Shown here: positions 44,668 through 53,574 of the stretch, in pieces
How positions within the stretch are numbered: the first letter of the stretch is position 1
Layout: every line of letters begins with the position of its first letter
Assembly (NCBI GenBank): GCA_020854755.1
Contig: JAHKLN010000032.1
Location: forward strand, 1-53,777
Reading direction: 5' to 3'
DNA from: Methanomicrobiaceae archaeon
GTDB lineage: Archaea > Halobacteriota > Methanomicrobia > Methanomicrobiales > Methanoculleaceae
DNA: 53,777 bases
Notes under the pieces: generated by a model
What the model saw: the letters and a program-made list of their open reading frames with translations, nothing else
Told to the model about the DNA's origin: nothing
The model's database searches: none
Translations under genes and position numbers: made by a program

Positions 44668-44918
44668 TCTTCCGCGTCCTCCCACCGTGTTGTGCCCTTG
44701 ATGGCAAGGATAAAGATCGCCGTCGTCAGCCCGGCGCCGATCCCCGCCTCTGCTATCGCCACGTCCGGTGCCTGCAGGATGTAGAACTCCAGCGAGAGCA
44801 GGAAACTGAATATGCCGAATGCAATCGCGGCGGAGAGGAGGTCCCGGAAGCGCCAGACAAGCAGGGCGGAGACGACGAGCCCGATAAGCACCACGATATG
44901 TGCGATGTACTCGATCAT
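44664..44918 (-). CDS. mbhD: Mbh subunit MbhD (DUF4040)
   Basis: 84 residues with three helices, equivalent to part of the MrpA C-terminal domain. ILQAPDVAIAEAGIGAGLTT is the conserved Ala/Glu motif. It overlaps mbhC by 4 nt and mbhE by 4 nt. Confidence 0.9.
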   Translation of the reverse strand: MIEYIAHIVVLIGLVVSALLVWRFRDLLSAAIAFGIFSFLLSLEFYILQAPDVAIAEAGIGAGLTTAIFILAIKGTTRWEDAEE

Positions 44919-45271
44919 GGGTTCACCTCGGCGAGACGGTCGACGACGGCCTCCGCGGGTTTCTGGCCGCTCCGGTGGGCGGCCCGTGCAATGGCATGGG
45001 CGCCGGTTGCGTTCGTGAACGCAAGCGCAATCACGGCGATGATCGTGTGGACCGAGAGGACGATATACTGCCCGTCTCCCGTTCCGAAGAAGTGCGATGC
45101 ACCGTAGACAACGACGGCAAGGCCGAGAAAGATCGTGCCGAACGTGGTGGTCTTTGTCTCCGCGTGCAGGCGGGTGAAGACGTCGGGGAAGCGGAGGATG
45201 CCGATGACCCCGAGCGTATTGAAGATCAGACCGATAGCAAGGAAGATCAAAAAGATCAGGTCAACGACCAT
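44915..45271 (-). CDS. mbhC: Mbh subunit MbhC (MnhG-like)
   Basis: 118 residues from the ATG at 45271 (MVVDLIFLIF); the longer frame is shadow. Three helices follow the MnhG pattern, with LGVIGILRFPDVFTRLHAET in the loop. The hydrophilic tail AHRSGQKPAEAVVDRLAEV is normal for this subunit. There is a 1-nt gap to mbhB. Confidence 0.92.
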   Translation of the reverse strand: MVVDLIFLIFLAIGLIFNTLGVIGILRFPDVFTRLHAETKTTTFGTIFLGLAVVVYGASHFFGTGDGQYIVLSVHTIIAVIALAFTNATGAHAIARAAHRSGQKPAEAVVDRLAEVNP

Positions 45272-45272
45272 G

Positions 45273-45530
45273 CTACATCTCACCTCCGAGATATTTTGCG
45301 ATATAGAGCGTGCTGACAAACGATAGAAGTGCATAGACGATGGCAACGTCAATGAAGATAACCTGCCGGTAGAGCGCTCCCAGGAGTATCATCGATGCGA
45401 CGGTCAGCGTATTGACCGTATCCAGCGCGACGACCCTGTCGGGTGCGGTTGGACCAAGAATTAGCCGCACTATTGAGAGAACGATCAGTACAGCTAGGAC
45501 GATCACGGCGAAAAACCAGGCGTCGATCAT
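45273..45530 (-). CDS. mbhB: Mbh subunit MbhB (MnhF-like)
   Basis: 85 residues with three helices and the MnhF motif RLILGPTAPDRVVALDTVN at about 22-40. It overlaps mbhA by 4 nt. It is part of the Mrp-like sodium-handling module at the start of the operon. Confidence 0.93.
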   Translation of the reverse strand: MIDAWFFAVIVLAVLIVLSIVRLILGPTAPDRVVALDTVNTLTVASMILLGALYRQVIFIDVAIVYALLSFVSTLYIAKYLGGEM

Positions 45531-46054
45531 TCAGCGATTCTCCTGATCCATCTGGGGAAACTGAAGAAGGCCTCGACGTCCATGATGTCTGCGGTCTCTT
45601 TCTGCTCCACGCCCGGTTTGATGTTGATCATATGGACGAAGAAGTCGTTTGTCTCCTCGTCGACATGGACGGTGAGGGTGCCCGGTGTCAGCGTGATCGA
45701 GTTCGCGAGCAGGAGGACGCCCAGATCCGTCTTGAGGCCAGGCCTGATTCTGACAATCCCTGGCCTGATCCTGCCGGTGATCACCCGGTATGCCACATCC
45801 ACGTTTGCTTTTGCCATCTCAATAAAGAACGGCCCGATCAGGTAGGCCGCGAGTGTTCCCCATCTGACGGGATTTGCCATCCGGTAATCCCTGTTTGCGC
45901 AGAAAAAACCCCTCGAGATCGTGGCCGTCACAAGGCTCAGAAATGCACCCATCGCCAGCTCCGGGCCGGACCAGAGGACGAGTTCCCCGCTTCCTGCGGT
46001 CAGCAGCAGATAGATGATGAATGCAAAAAGTGCTGTAAGAATGAATGGAATCAT
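45527..46054 (-). CDS. mbhA: Mbh subunit MbhA (MnhE-like)
   Basis: 175 residues; the first gene of the operon. Helices occupy the N-terminal third, and GVLLLANSITLTPGTLTVHV is the conserved MnhE block. A GGTGAT Shine-Dalgarno precedes the ATG. From here all 14 genes (A to N) are codirectional with 4-nt overlaps or tiny gaps, in the same order as the Pyrococcus membrane-bound hydrogenase. Confidence 0.93.
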   Translation of the reverse strand: MIPFILTALFAFIIYLLLTAGSGELVLWSGPELAMGAFLSLVTATISRGFFCANRDYRMANPVRWGTLAAYLIGPFFIEMAKANVDVAYRVITGRIRPGIVRIRPGLKTDLGVLLLANSITLTPGTLTVHVDEETNDFFVHMINIKPGVEQKETADIMDVEAFFSFPRWIRRIAE

Positions 46055-46103
46055 TCGATCACCCGGTTTATACCCTTCATAGACATCTCATCCGGATTCC
46101 TTT

Positions 46104-46140
46104 TTAATCATTATTAATCATGTTAATAGACAATATAATG
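46104..46140 (-). promoter_or_regulatory. Candidate mbh promoter with repeated TTAAT operator
   Basis: A TATA-like CATTATATTG (46131-46140, minus strand) is followed by TTAATCAT at 46104-46111 and 46114-46121 and TTAATA at 46123-46128, with about one helical turn between repeats. A start site near 46105-46110 would overlap these repeats, fitting a repressor site. The block is strikingly A/T-rich for this genome. No known regulator can be named. Confidence 0.45.
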
Positions 46141-46389
46141 AAAGGAAATCTCATATATAACTATGTTTCTTTGCAGGTTTTTAACCCTTATTTTTCTGAA
46201 AAAGTATGTTTGGCAATGGACACCAGGCACCTGAATCATGCATTGCGGCGCCATGCTGCGATGGCACGGATACTTTCTTCCCACCGTGGCCTCGCCGTTT
46301 TAAACGCCCCCTGACGTTGAAACTCTCCTCTCATGCGGCTTTCACGCGGCCGGACGGCCATTATCGAGTCATCGCAGAACGGTTTGGAA

Positions 46390-46590
46390 ACTGCGGGCTG
46401 CAGGCGCAATCGATGGCCTGGAGGAGGCATCCGGATCCAATCTGTTCGCCGCCAGTCCTGCTGCAACGGACCGGGTGGGACATCCCACCCTGCCCGGGTG
46501 GAGGTCTCCCCTCCTCGGAGAGGATGGCCGCCTGGAAGCCGCGTGCGGGAGCGGAACGTTCGGAGCGGCGGGGATCTGCTATGTCATAAG
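46390..46590 (-). repeat. Diverged intergenic repeat copy
   Basis: On the minus strand: GCACGCGGCTTCCAGGCGG, a short G/C hairpin (GGAGGGGAGACCTCC), CCCACCCGGTCCGTTGCAG, GGATCCGGATGCCTCC and TTGCGCCTGCAG. Blocks and order match the copy near 12.9-13.1 kb but with more changes. The rest of 46141-46733 shows an A/T-rich segment to about 46210 and nothing else definite. Confidence 0.6.
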
Positions 46591-46733
46591 GTGGAAGGAA
46601 CCTTCGTGCCGCGCGCATCCCTGCCCGCACCGCTGCTTCACTCTGTCTGCGGCCGCATTTTTGCGTGAAACGGTATAAAATTCTCCCGATCCCCGAATAA
46701 TCCCCAACCTATTTATCCGTATATACCAAAGAA

Positions 46734-48146
46734 ATGAGAGAGATGCCCCGCATTTACCTCGGAAAAATTCCCCTGCACTGGTGCGATCGCTGCCATGTGC
46801 CGGTGCTGGCCGGACGGTGCGGCTGCGGCGCCGAAGCAAGGCCCGTCCCCGTCACCCCTCCCGGGGATGCCCGCCCGGCATTCGAGGACGACATCGCACA
46901 TATCAACCGGGTCTACCGGGATCATTTCGGCAGCCCCCTGCTGCCTGACGGCCATATCGTCCTCCTGAACAAGGTGCCTTCTGAAGACCGGATGGACGAG
47001 ATCATCCTCGGCGGAGCGGTGGTGGGCGCCGTCCGGTACCTGCCCGGAGAGGATCGCTGGGAGCCGCTCCCCCGCCCATGCGCCTGCATGCTGATGAAGC
47101 CACAGAAACGATACGTGATCGCCGACGACGGGGCAATCCCGTCGATCAGCGAAGGCGCAAGCCTCCTCGCACCGGGCCTCGTCCGGATCGATCCGTCGGT
47201 TGCTGCTGGGGACGAGGTCTTTATCATGGACAGGAGCGGCGGGTGCATCGGGGTCGGGCGGGCACGCGTGGATGCCGCAGCAGCGGCGCAGATGGAGCGC
47301 GGGGTGGTGGTCCGGACGCGCAAGAACCTCCCATCGGACTGCGTCCCGGCGCCTGCCGGATGGGATCTGGCGGTGGAGGCGAACGCCGCCGTGCTTGCGG
47401 CGTACGAAGAGGCTTCGGTGCAGTTTGTCAGGGAGGTGGCGGCAGAGCACCCGCTCCCCCTCACCGTCTCCTACTCCGGGGGAAAGGACAGCCTTGCCAC
47501 ACTGCTCGTCGTCCTCAAGGCGGTCGGGAACGTTCCCCTGATCTTTGCCGACACCGGGCTTGAGTTTCCGGAGACCTACGAGAACGTGCGCGAGGTCGCG
47601 GAGTGCTACGGGCTCGACGTCGTCAGGATACGTGAAGAGGGGGCGTTTTTCGAGGCGCTTGAGCGCGAGGGCCCTCCCGCGGTCGATCTCCGGTGGTGCT
47701 GCAGGGTCTGCAAGCTGCACCCGGTCTCACGCCTGATCGAGAGGGAATGGGGGGAATGCCTCTCGTTTATCGGCCAGCGGAAATATGAGTCGGTACGGAG
47801 ATGGCAGAGCAGTAAGGTCTGGAGAAACGCACAGGTAAAAAACCAGGTCTCAGCAGCCCCGATCCAGCAATGGACGGCGATGCACGTCTGGCTCTATCTC
47901 TTCAGGGAGCGCGCGCCCTATAACCGGCTGTATCGACGCCGCCTGGACAGAATCGGCTGTTTTATGTGCCCCTCAAGCGATATCGCCACCCTGAGGATGA
48001 TAGAAGCAGAGTATCCGGAACTCTGGAGGATGTGGCGGGAGCACCTTGAGGCATGGCGGGAGAAGGAGGGGCTGCCCGCCGAGTGGGTGAGTGCTGCGGG
48101 ATGGCGCAGAAGGGGAGGCCGGGATGAAGCGGATAGCTATAATTGA
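46734..48146 (+). CDS. PUA-like and PAPS-reductase-family protein
   Basis: 470 residues. An N-terminal Cys cluster (WCDRCHVPVLAGRCGCG) is followed by a PUA-like RNA-binding region near 140-190 (GDEVFIMDRSGGCIGVGRA). A PP-loop ATPase/PAPS reductase domain starts at SYSGGKDSLATLL near 243. CCRVCK and IGCFMC near the C-terminal half may hold a metal or Fe-S cluster. Its combination suggests RNA sulfuration more than assimilatory sulfate reduction. It overlaps hisH by 23 nt. The start could also be the ATG at 46743. Confidence 0.82.
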   Translation: MREMPRIYLGKIPLHWCDRCHVPVLAGRCGCGAEARPVPVTPPGDARPAFEDDIAHINRVYRDHFGSPLLPDGHIVLLNKVPSEDRMDEIILGGAVVGAVRYLPGEDRWEPLPRPCACMLMKPQKRYVIADDGAIPSISEGASLLAPGLVRIDPSVAAGDEVFIMDRSGGCIGVGRARVDAAAAAQMERGVVVRTRKNLPSDCVPAPAGWDLAVEANAAVLAAYEEASVQFVREVAAEHPLPLTVSYSGGKDSLATLLVVLKAVGNVPLIFADTGLEFPETYENVREVAECYGLDVVRIREEGAFFEALEREGPPAVDLRWCCRVCKLHPVSRLIEREWGECLSFIGQRKYESVRRWQSSKVWRNAQVKNQVSAAPIQQWTAMHVWLYLFRERAPYNRLYRRRLDRIGCFMCPSSDIATLRMIEAEYPELWRMWREHLEAWREKEGLPAEWVSAAGWRRRGGRDEADSYN

Positions 48147-48726
48147 TTACGGCCTCGGAAACCTCCGCAGTGTGCTGCGCGGGCTCGAGCGGGCGGGTGC
48201 CGCCGTCCTGATCACCGCCGATGCGGACGTAATCGCATCGGCAGACGGCATCGTGCTGCCGGGAGTCGGCGCATTCCGGGAGGGCATGGAGATGCTCGGC
48301 GATCTGAAGGCGACCGTGCTTGCGTGCAGCAGGCAGACGCCGGTGCTCGGCATCTGCCTCGGGATGCAGATGCTCATGGAGTCGAGCGAGGAGCACGGCA
48401 TTCATCAGGGGCTCGGGCTTGTCCCCGGGCATGTCCGGCGCTTCCCCGCCGTGCCGGGATGCAAGGTGCCCCACATGGGATGGAACACCATCTGCATCGA
48501 GCAGCAGGATCCTCTCTTTGAGGGGCTCGCTCAAGAGGAGTATGTCTATTTCGTGCATTCCTACTATGTACCGGCGGCGCCCGAATACACGGTAACGAGC
48601 ACCGAGTATATCTGCCCCTTCGCCTCCTCGATCAGGAACGGAATGGTCTACGGGGTCCAGTTCCACCCCGAGAAGAGCGGCACGGTCGGCCTTGCGCTGC
48701 TGCAAAATTTTATCGAGATGCTCTGA
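48124..48726 (+). CDS. hisH: Imidazole glycerol phosphate synthase, glutaminase subunit
   Basis: Class I glutaminase that feeds ammonia to HisF. It has 200 residues from the ATG at 48124 (MKRIAIIDYGLGNLRSV). The nucleophile is in VLGICLGMQMLMESSEE; the oxyanion-linked CKVPHMGWN and the His/Glu pair in GVQFHPEKSGT are intact. The other his genes are not in the window; it is translationally coupled to the preceding PAPS-type gene. Confidence 0.97.
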   Translation: MKRIAIIDYGLGNLRSVLRGLERAGAAVLITADADVIASADGIVLPGVGAFREGMEMLGDLKATVLACSRQTPVLGICLGMQMLMESSEEHGIHQGLGLVPGHVRRFPAVPGCKVPHMGWNTICIEQQDPLFEGLAQEEYVYFVHSYYVPAAPEYTVTSTEYICPFASSIRNGMVYGVQFHPEKSGTVGLALLQNFIEML

Positions 48727-48743
48727 GGCCCCCGGCCCGCATC

Positions 48744-49367
48744 TCAGCTCTCCTCGGTCTGTTGTACACTGCCGGATGGCTCTGCTCTCTTCGGGGATGT
48801 CCGCCAGAGGTAGTAGACCTCATAGATCATGAGCATAAAGAGAGCCAGGCAGCCCCCGAAGAAGAAGTATATCACGAGCTGGTGGACCCCTGCATCTCCC
48901 TCCGGTTCGGTGGAGAGGAGCTGGATGCCGTCATCGACCTCAAAGGTGCGCGGGATCATCCCGCCGTCGGGCGGGGGGGAGAGGACGGGGAGTATGATCG
49001 TCATGGCGAGGCTCGCAGCGGCGAGGACGCAGAAGAGCGTCATGTACTTGAGGAGGAGCGAGCGGAGATCGCTATGCGGCGATGCGATGATGAGCACCTG
49101 GGTTGTCAGGCTGTAGACCTTCACCTCCCGGCCTTTTTTGCTCCAGCGCCTCTCCGCCACCTGCAGGATACCGGCATCGAGCAGGTTGTCGATATGGTAC
49201 GACGCGGTCGTGATCGGCACCTGTATCAGGTTTGCGATCTCGGTGGACGTCATTGTCCGCTTGCCGAGTGCCTGGATGATGTCGTTTGCGGTCTTGCTCG
49301 ACATCGCCTTTGCAACCTTCTTCGCCCGCTCGTCGCCGGGCTGCAGGATCACCACATCATCAGCCAT
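48744..49367 (-). CDS. Membrane-anchored winged-helix (ArsR-like) regulator
   Basis: 207 residues. Residues about 16-95 are a winged helix with MTSTEIANLIQVPITTASYH as the recognition region. Two membrane helices follow (about 129-150 and 170-192), with an outside loop between them and a short cytosolic tail. Membrane-tethered wHTH proteins of this plan are common in Methanomicrobiales. It overlaps alaS by 8 nt and so is probably cotranscribed with it. The target is unknown. Confidence 0.83.
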   Translation of the reverse strand: MADDVVILQPGDERAKKVAKAMSSKTANDIIQALGKRTMTSTEIANLIQVPITTASYHIDNLLDAGILQVAERRWSKKGREVKVYSLTTQVLIIASPHSDLRSLLLKYMTLFCVLAAASLAMTIILPVLSPPPDGGMIPRTFEVDDGIQLLSTEPEGDAGVHQLVIYFFFGGCLALFMLMIYEVYYLWRTSPKRAEPSGSVQQTEES

Positions 49368-52101
49368 GGAGCGCGTTCACGATCTTTTCAAATCCTATCT
49401 TGAGTGCCTGTTCCAGTTTCTCTGCATCCGGCCCGCCGCCCTGCGCCAGTGTCGGCTTGCCGCCGCCCTTCCCGCCGAGGATTCCGCATACCTCGCGCAC
49501 AATCTCAGCGGCATTGACCGCAGGGTTGCCTGACGCTGCCACCACGTTGACCCTCGCGTTCTCGGAGGCAAAGAGCGCCACCCCGCCCTCTTCGGAGACC
49601 GTGCTGGCGAGCGCGACGAGCTCCTTCGGATCGGCGTTGATCTGCCTGACCACGATCCGGACGCCGTCGATCTCCTCGCCTCCAAGCTGCTGCAGTTCGA
49701 GCTCGACGATCTTCTTGCGGAGACGCTCAATCTCCTTTCTCTGCTCCTTCCACTCGGTGAAGAATCGCGTCGTCGTCGAGGGCAGGTTCTCCTGCTGCAC
49801 GCTCAGTACGGCAGCGGAGGATGCGAGCAGATCCTCCAGGTGCTGCATGTAATAGACGGCGGCGATCCCGGCTGCAAATACAATCCGCTCGACCCCGTCC
49901 TGTATATGCTCGAGGCTGATGATCTTGAGCGGCCCGATCTCCCCGGTGCTGCGGCAGTGGGTGCCCGCGCATGCCTGCACGTCCCCGTCGACCTGCACGA
50001 TCCTGATCTCCCTGCCCGGCGGCACGCCGCCCTGGTACAGGTCGAACCCGTACTTCTGTTCCGCCCGCGTCCGCTCTTCCATCCTGACGTAGACCGGCAG
50101 ATCTTCCATCACGATCTGGTTTGCGAGCACCTCGATCCGCTTCAGCTCCTCGGGGGTGATGTGCCGGTAGTGCCTGATATCGAGGCGCGAGCTCTCGCTC
50201 CCCTTCTGGGCGCCCGCCTGATGGACGTGAGCGCCGAGCACCCTCTTTGCCGCATGCAGCAGCACGTGCGTTGCGGTATGGTGGCGCATCATCGACCGCC
50301 GCCGCTCTTCGTCGACCATGCCCTTCACACGCTCGCCGCGCTTCAGGACTCCGCCCTTGATCCGATGGAGGATGACCTCGTCGAGTTTGATCGCCTCTTC
50401 CACCCGGACCATGCTGTCGGACGTGACCAGTGTCCCGGTGTCGGAGAGCTGGCCGCCGCCTTCGGGGTAGAAGAGCGTCTGGTCGAGCACCACAAATCCG
50501 TCGAAGTAATCGAGAACCATCGCATCGAAATCGACGTCCGCCGGCAGCTCGTAGAAGAGCTTCTTCGTCGGGGGAAGGGCGGCGACGCGGTCCTTATATG
50601 CCGCAAACGGATCATCGCCCTCTTCTCTGCGGGATTCGGAGTGGATCTCTGCGATCAGGGAGTAGAAATTGTCAGGGATCTCGACGACCGCACCTTCGGC
50701 AGCCGCTACGTCTTTTACAATCTCGGGCGGGATGCCGTGCGAGTCATAGAGCGTGATCACCTCGGCAAGGGGCACGCGCTCGCTCTTCTTCTTGTATGCC
50801 TGTGCGGTCTTCTGCACGATGCGCCTGCCCCGCTCAAGCGTGGCCTCGTACTTCCCGACCTCATTTGCCACAATGTCCCGTACGGTCTCGAGATCCTGCC
50901 CGAAGCTGCTCAGGCCGGCGATCCGCATCTGCTGCTCGATCAGGTCGGCGAGATCGTCCTCGACTTTCAGGTCGTTCATCATCCGGAGGGTCCGGCGGAT
51001 GACCAGCCGGGCGAGATAGCCTTCACGCACATTGGACGGCACGATGCAGTCTCCGAGCATATAGGCGAGGCAGCGCGTATGATCGGCGATGGTGTAGATC
51101 TTCTCGATGGGGGCGATCATCCGCTCGAGCTTCTCGACCGGTACGTTGATGCTCTCCGCCACTTTTCTTCTGAGTTTGTAGAGGTTTGCGCCGGATATAT
51201 CCATGACCCCGGCAAACTTCGCGTTCAGCCCCATGATGGTGGCGAACTCGGTGCTTTTGAGGAGATGCTCGAGCCGTGCCGAATGCATCAGGCGGCTCAC
51301 CATCTCGGGGAACATGGCATCGTAGATCGTCGGCGATCCCTTCGATGCCCAGACGAACCGCTCAAGCCCATATCCCGTATCCACGATACGGGTCTTCATC
51401 GGGTAGTAGGTCACGCCGTTCAGGTCGATCGGCGTCCCCTCGGTCCTCTCCCGCCCGAGGTTCATGAAGACCAGCGTGGCGACCTCGAGCCCCCCGATCA
51501 GCACCTCAAGGCTGGGGCCGGCATTCCCTCCCCCAATCCACGGGTGCTCCTTGTAAGTGACCTGGTTTAAGTCTCCGCCGATCGAGGTGATGAACTCTTC
51601 ACAGAGCGCGACTGTCTCGTCCTTCCAGTAGATCTCCTCGGTCGGTGTATTGAAGGCATGGTGCGCCATCATCTCAAAAAGCGTCAGATGGCGGCCGGAT
51701 CGCCCGACGGAGTCGAGATCGTTCAGCCTGATGCAGGGCTGGGATATGGTTAAGGGGTTTGCCGGCGGGGGAACGACCCCGCTCGTAACAAAGGGCTGAA
51801 AATCGGCTATGGATGCGATCGTGAGGTAAATATCGTCCCGCCAGCGGGCGACCACGGGATACCGCTCCAGTCTGGTATGCCCATGCCGCTCGAAGAATGA
51901 TAGGAACGCCTCTCTCATCTCGTCTGGAGTATGGGGGGTGAAGACAGGTTTCCCTATGAAATTATAGTGGACGCAGGGGGCGTCTCCGCAGAATTCCCGT
52001 TCGGGATCGCGTGACCAGAATGCAGCACCGCAGCGTTTGCATACGATCCGTTCGAGACCCTGAGCTTTGAAGTAATCGAGTACGTATTCTTCCTCGAGCA
52101 T
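49360..52101 (-). CDS. alaS: Alanyl-tRNA synthetase, archaeal type
   Basis: Charges tRNA-Ala; 913 residues, the archaeal length. The extra N-terminal zinc-like region has CKRCGAAFW and CGDAPCVHYNF. The catalytic motif-2 region HLTLFEMMAHHAFN and motif 3 are present. The editing domain has HHTATHVLLHAAK and CAGTHCRSTG, and the C-terminal C-Ala domain has GGGKPTLAQGGGP. All parts are complete. It precedes and overlaps the wHTH regulator gene. Confidence 0.98.
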   Translation of the reverse strand: MLEEEYVLDYFKAQGLERIVCKRCGAAFWSRDPEREFCGDAPCVHYNFIGKPVFTPHTPDEMREAFLSFFERHGHTRLERYPVVARWRDDIYLTIASIADFQPFVTSGVVPPPANPLTISQPCIRLNDLDSVGRSGRHLTLFEMMAHHAFNTPTEEIYWKDETVALCEEFITSIGGDLNQVTYKEHPWIGGGNAGPSLEVLIGGLEVATLVFMNLGRERTEGTPIDLNGVTYYPMKTRIVDTGYGLERFVWASKGSPTIYDAMFPEMVSRLMHSARLEHLLKSTEFATIMGLNAKFAGVMDISGANLYKLRRKVAESINVPVEKLERMIAPIEKIYTIADHTRCLAYMLGDCIVPSNVREGYLARLVIRRTLRMMNDLKVEDDLADLIEQQMRIAGLSSFGQDLETVRDIVANEVGKYEATLERGRRIVQKTAQAYKKKSERVPLAEVITLYDSHGIPPEIVKDVAAAEGAVVEIPDNFYSLIAEIHSESRREEGDDPFAAYKDRVAALPPTKKLFYELPADVDFDAMVLDYFDGFVVLDQTLFYPEGGGQLSDTGTLVTSDSMVRVEEAIKLDEVILHRIKGGVLKRGERVKGMVDEERRRSMMRHHTATHVLLHAAKRVLGAHVHQAGAQKGSESSRLDIRHYRHITPEELKRIEVLANQIVMEDLPVYVRMEERTRAEQKYGFDLYQGGVPPGREIRIVQVDGDVQACAGTHCRSTGEIGPLKIISLEHIQDGVERIVFAAGIAAVYYMQHLEDLLASSAAVLSVQQENLPSTTTRFFTEWKEQRKEIERLRKKIVELELQQLGGEEIDGVRIVVRQINADPKELVALASTVSEEGGVALFASENARVNVVAASGNPAVNAAEIVREVCGILGGKGGGKPTLAQGGGPDAEKLEQALKIGFEKIVNALHG

Positions 52102-52155
52102 TGAAAATCACGTGTTATAATCCTATTTCACTGTGAATGATAAAGTTGTTTCCAC

Positions 52156-52482
52156 TCATTTCCCGGCGTTCAGGCAGTCCTGATACCAGAGTTCGTACGG
52201 CTCATAGAGCCCGAACCGGCGTGCAAGGCGGACGGCAAGGATATGCCAGCACTCCCCGCCCCGGAAGAGGAAATCGTTGCAGGTGCAGAAATCCTCCTCC
52301 ACCACATACTCGCCGCCGCGACCCACAACGACATAGAAGTCGAGGTATCGCTTCACCCGGCACTCCTCCAGCGCCCGGAGCGCTTTTCTGCCCCGCTCGC
52401 CACATGCCCTGATGATGGCGTCGCGGAGCGCAGGGGTCAGCGCCTCTTCACACTCTATCTCCTGCCAGATGGTGCGGTTCAT
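52156..52482 (-). CDS. SWIM zinc-finger protein
   Basis: 108 residues carrying the SWIM motif CxCx9CxH: Cys66, Cys68, Cys78, His80 in FCTCNDFLFRGGECWHI. An N-terminal helical part precedes it and YELWYQDCL closes it. SWIM domains bind nucleic acids or proteins; the archaeal short form is uncharacterised. Its ATG overlaps the Nif3-like stop by 4 nt (ATGA), so the two are coupled. Confidence 0.87.
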   Translation of the reverse strand: MNRTIWQEIECEEALTPALRDAIIRACGERGRKALRALEECRVKRYLDFYVVVGRGGEYVVEEDFCTCNDFLFRGGECWHILAVRLARRFGLYEPYELWYQDCLNAGK

Positions 52483-53186
52483 GGGAGCAGTACCACGTGT
52501 GGCGCATCATCAATATAATGCCAGCTCATGCGGTCGGCAAGCATCCGCATACCGGGAGCTTCCAGTGCATGGTGGGTGGCCTCGATGCAGGGAAGGGGCG
52601 ACTCCAGAGCGACACTGTGCTTCAGTTCCGCAGAGAGGAACGCATCTGCTCCGAGCGAGGCAGCTTCTGCGATCAGGGCGGGATCAAATCCGCTGCCGCC
52701 GACGACGGCGATCCGGTCGAGACGGTCGATCTCGTCATGAATGCGCAGGCCGCCGCCGATCTCCCGGGCCATCTCTTCAAGCGTGAGCGTGCACTCTCCC
52801 ACCACGCCGCAGGACATCCGTTCGGGGTTGCCGAGGCGCAGGTGGACTGCGAGGGCGTCGTTGATGCCGCCCGGGGCGAGGTCGAAATTCGTGTGCATCA
52901 CATACAGGTTCATTTCGGCGGCGAGAAGGATGCGAAGCAGGCGTGCGGTACCTCCCCGGACGGCAGTAATCGGCCGCCAGATCGGGGTGTGGTGGACGAC
53001 CAGCATCTCCGCACCCGCTTCGGCTGCCGCCTCAGCCACGCGGGCGGATGCATCCAGAGCGCAGCAGACCTTCCGGATATCCGGTTTGCCCTCCACCACG
53101 AGCCCGATCCGGCCGGCATCGAAGTCTTCAGCCAGTTCGGGTGGCGCGATGCGCTCCATCTCCTCAATGAATGCTCGGATGTGCAT
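52479..53186 (-). CDS. Nif3-like dinuclear metal centre protein
   Basis: 235 residues of the Nif3/YbgI/DUF34 family. The metal-binding His residues lie in LVVHHTPIWRP (about 67-77) and HTNFDLAPGGINDALA, and again in ELKHSVALESPLPCIEATHHAL near the C-terminus. YbgI homologs may be GTP cyclohydrolase-like or metal chaperones, but the role is unsettled. It is the first gene of a two-gene unit with the SWIM protein. Confidence 0.92.
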   Translation of the reverse strand: MHIRAFIEEMERIAPPELAEDFDAGRIGLVVEGKPDIRKVCCALDASARVAEAAAEAGAEMLVVHHTPIWRPITAVRGGTARLLRILLAAEMNLYVMHTNFDLAPGGINDALAVHLRLGNPERMSCGVVGECTLTLEEMAREIGGGLRIHDEIDRLDRIAVVGGSGFDPALIAEAASLGADAFLSAELKHSVALESPLPCIEATHHALEAPGMRMLADRMSWHYIDDAPHVVLLP

Positions 53187-53319
53187 GTATGAGCATGGGG
53201 CGATCTACCATAATATACATTATATCAATCCTGGTGGCAACCTCCCGCAGCCGATTGGCGGTCCTGCATCTCCCTTTTTTGGTGGTGAAGACGTGAACAG
53301 CCGGCGGTCGACGCGGCAC
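53187..53319. other. Gap upstream of the Nif3-like gene
   Basis: No gene. An A/T-rich CATAATATACATTATATCAA segment (53208-53227) just before the Nif3 start is a likely promoter for that gene, read leftward. Confidence 0.4.
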
Positions 53320-53440
53320 CCGTGCCTGAGGTGGGGGGATCTCCCGTCTCCGCCCCATTGCGATTGCCCCCTCCGTCCGCTGCTGCGGAACAGCCGGGAG
53401 GTACCGGATCCGGGATATTTGTACCCGCTCATCGATCGTT
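53320..53440 (+). repeat. Intergenic repeat copy, diverged
   Basis: Contains a GGGGGGATCTCCCG hairpin-like stretch, CCCCATTGCGATTGCCCCC and ACCGGATCCGGGATATTTGT, in the same order as the copy that follows at 53575-53777. It is shorter and lacks the GCTTCATCCGGGGGAGG block. The intervening 53441-53574 shows nothing else. Confidence 0.6.
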
Positions 53441-53574
53441 CCCACGAAACCCCTATGATGCGATGCATCAGGCTTAATCAATGAAAAACGGCAGAGTGTG
53501 AGGTTCTGGCCCGATTTCGGCTACGTGGAGAGTGCCCCGGGTAACGAGAGATTTTCACATGATAATTATGGCGA

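Noticed and set aside
49840-51570. 576-residue open frame on the plus strand
   Set aside because: Entirely antisense to alaS; no family similarity seen and no start signals.
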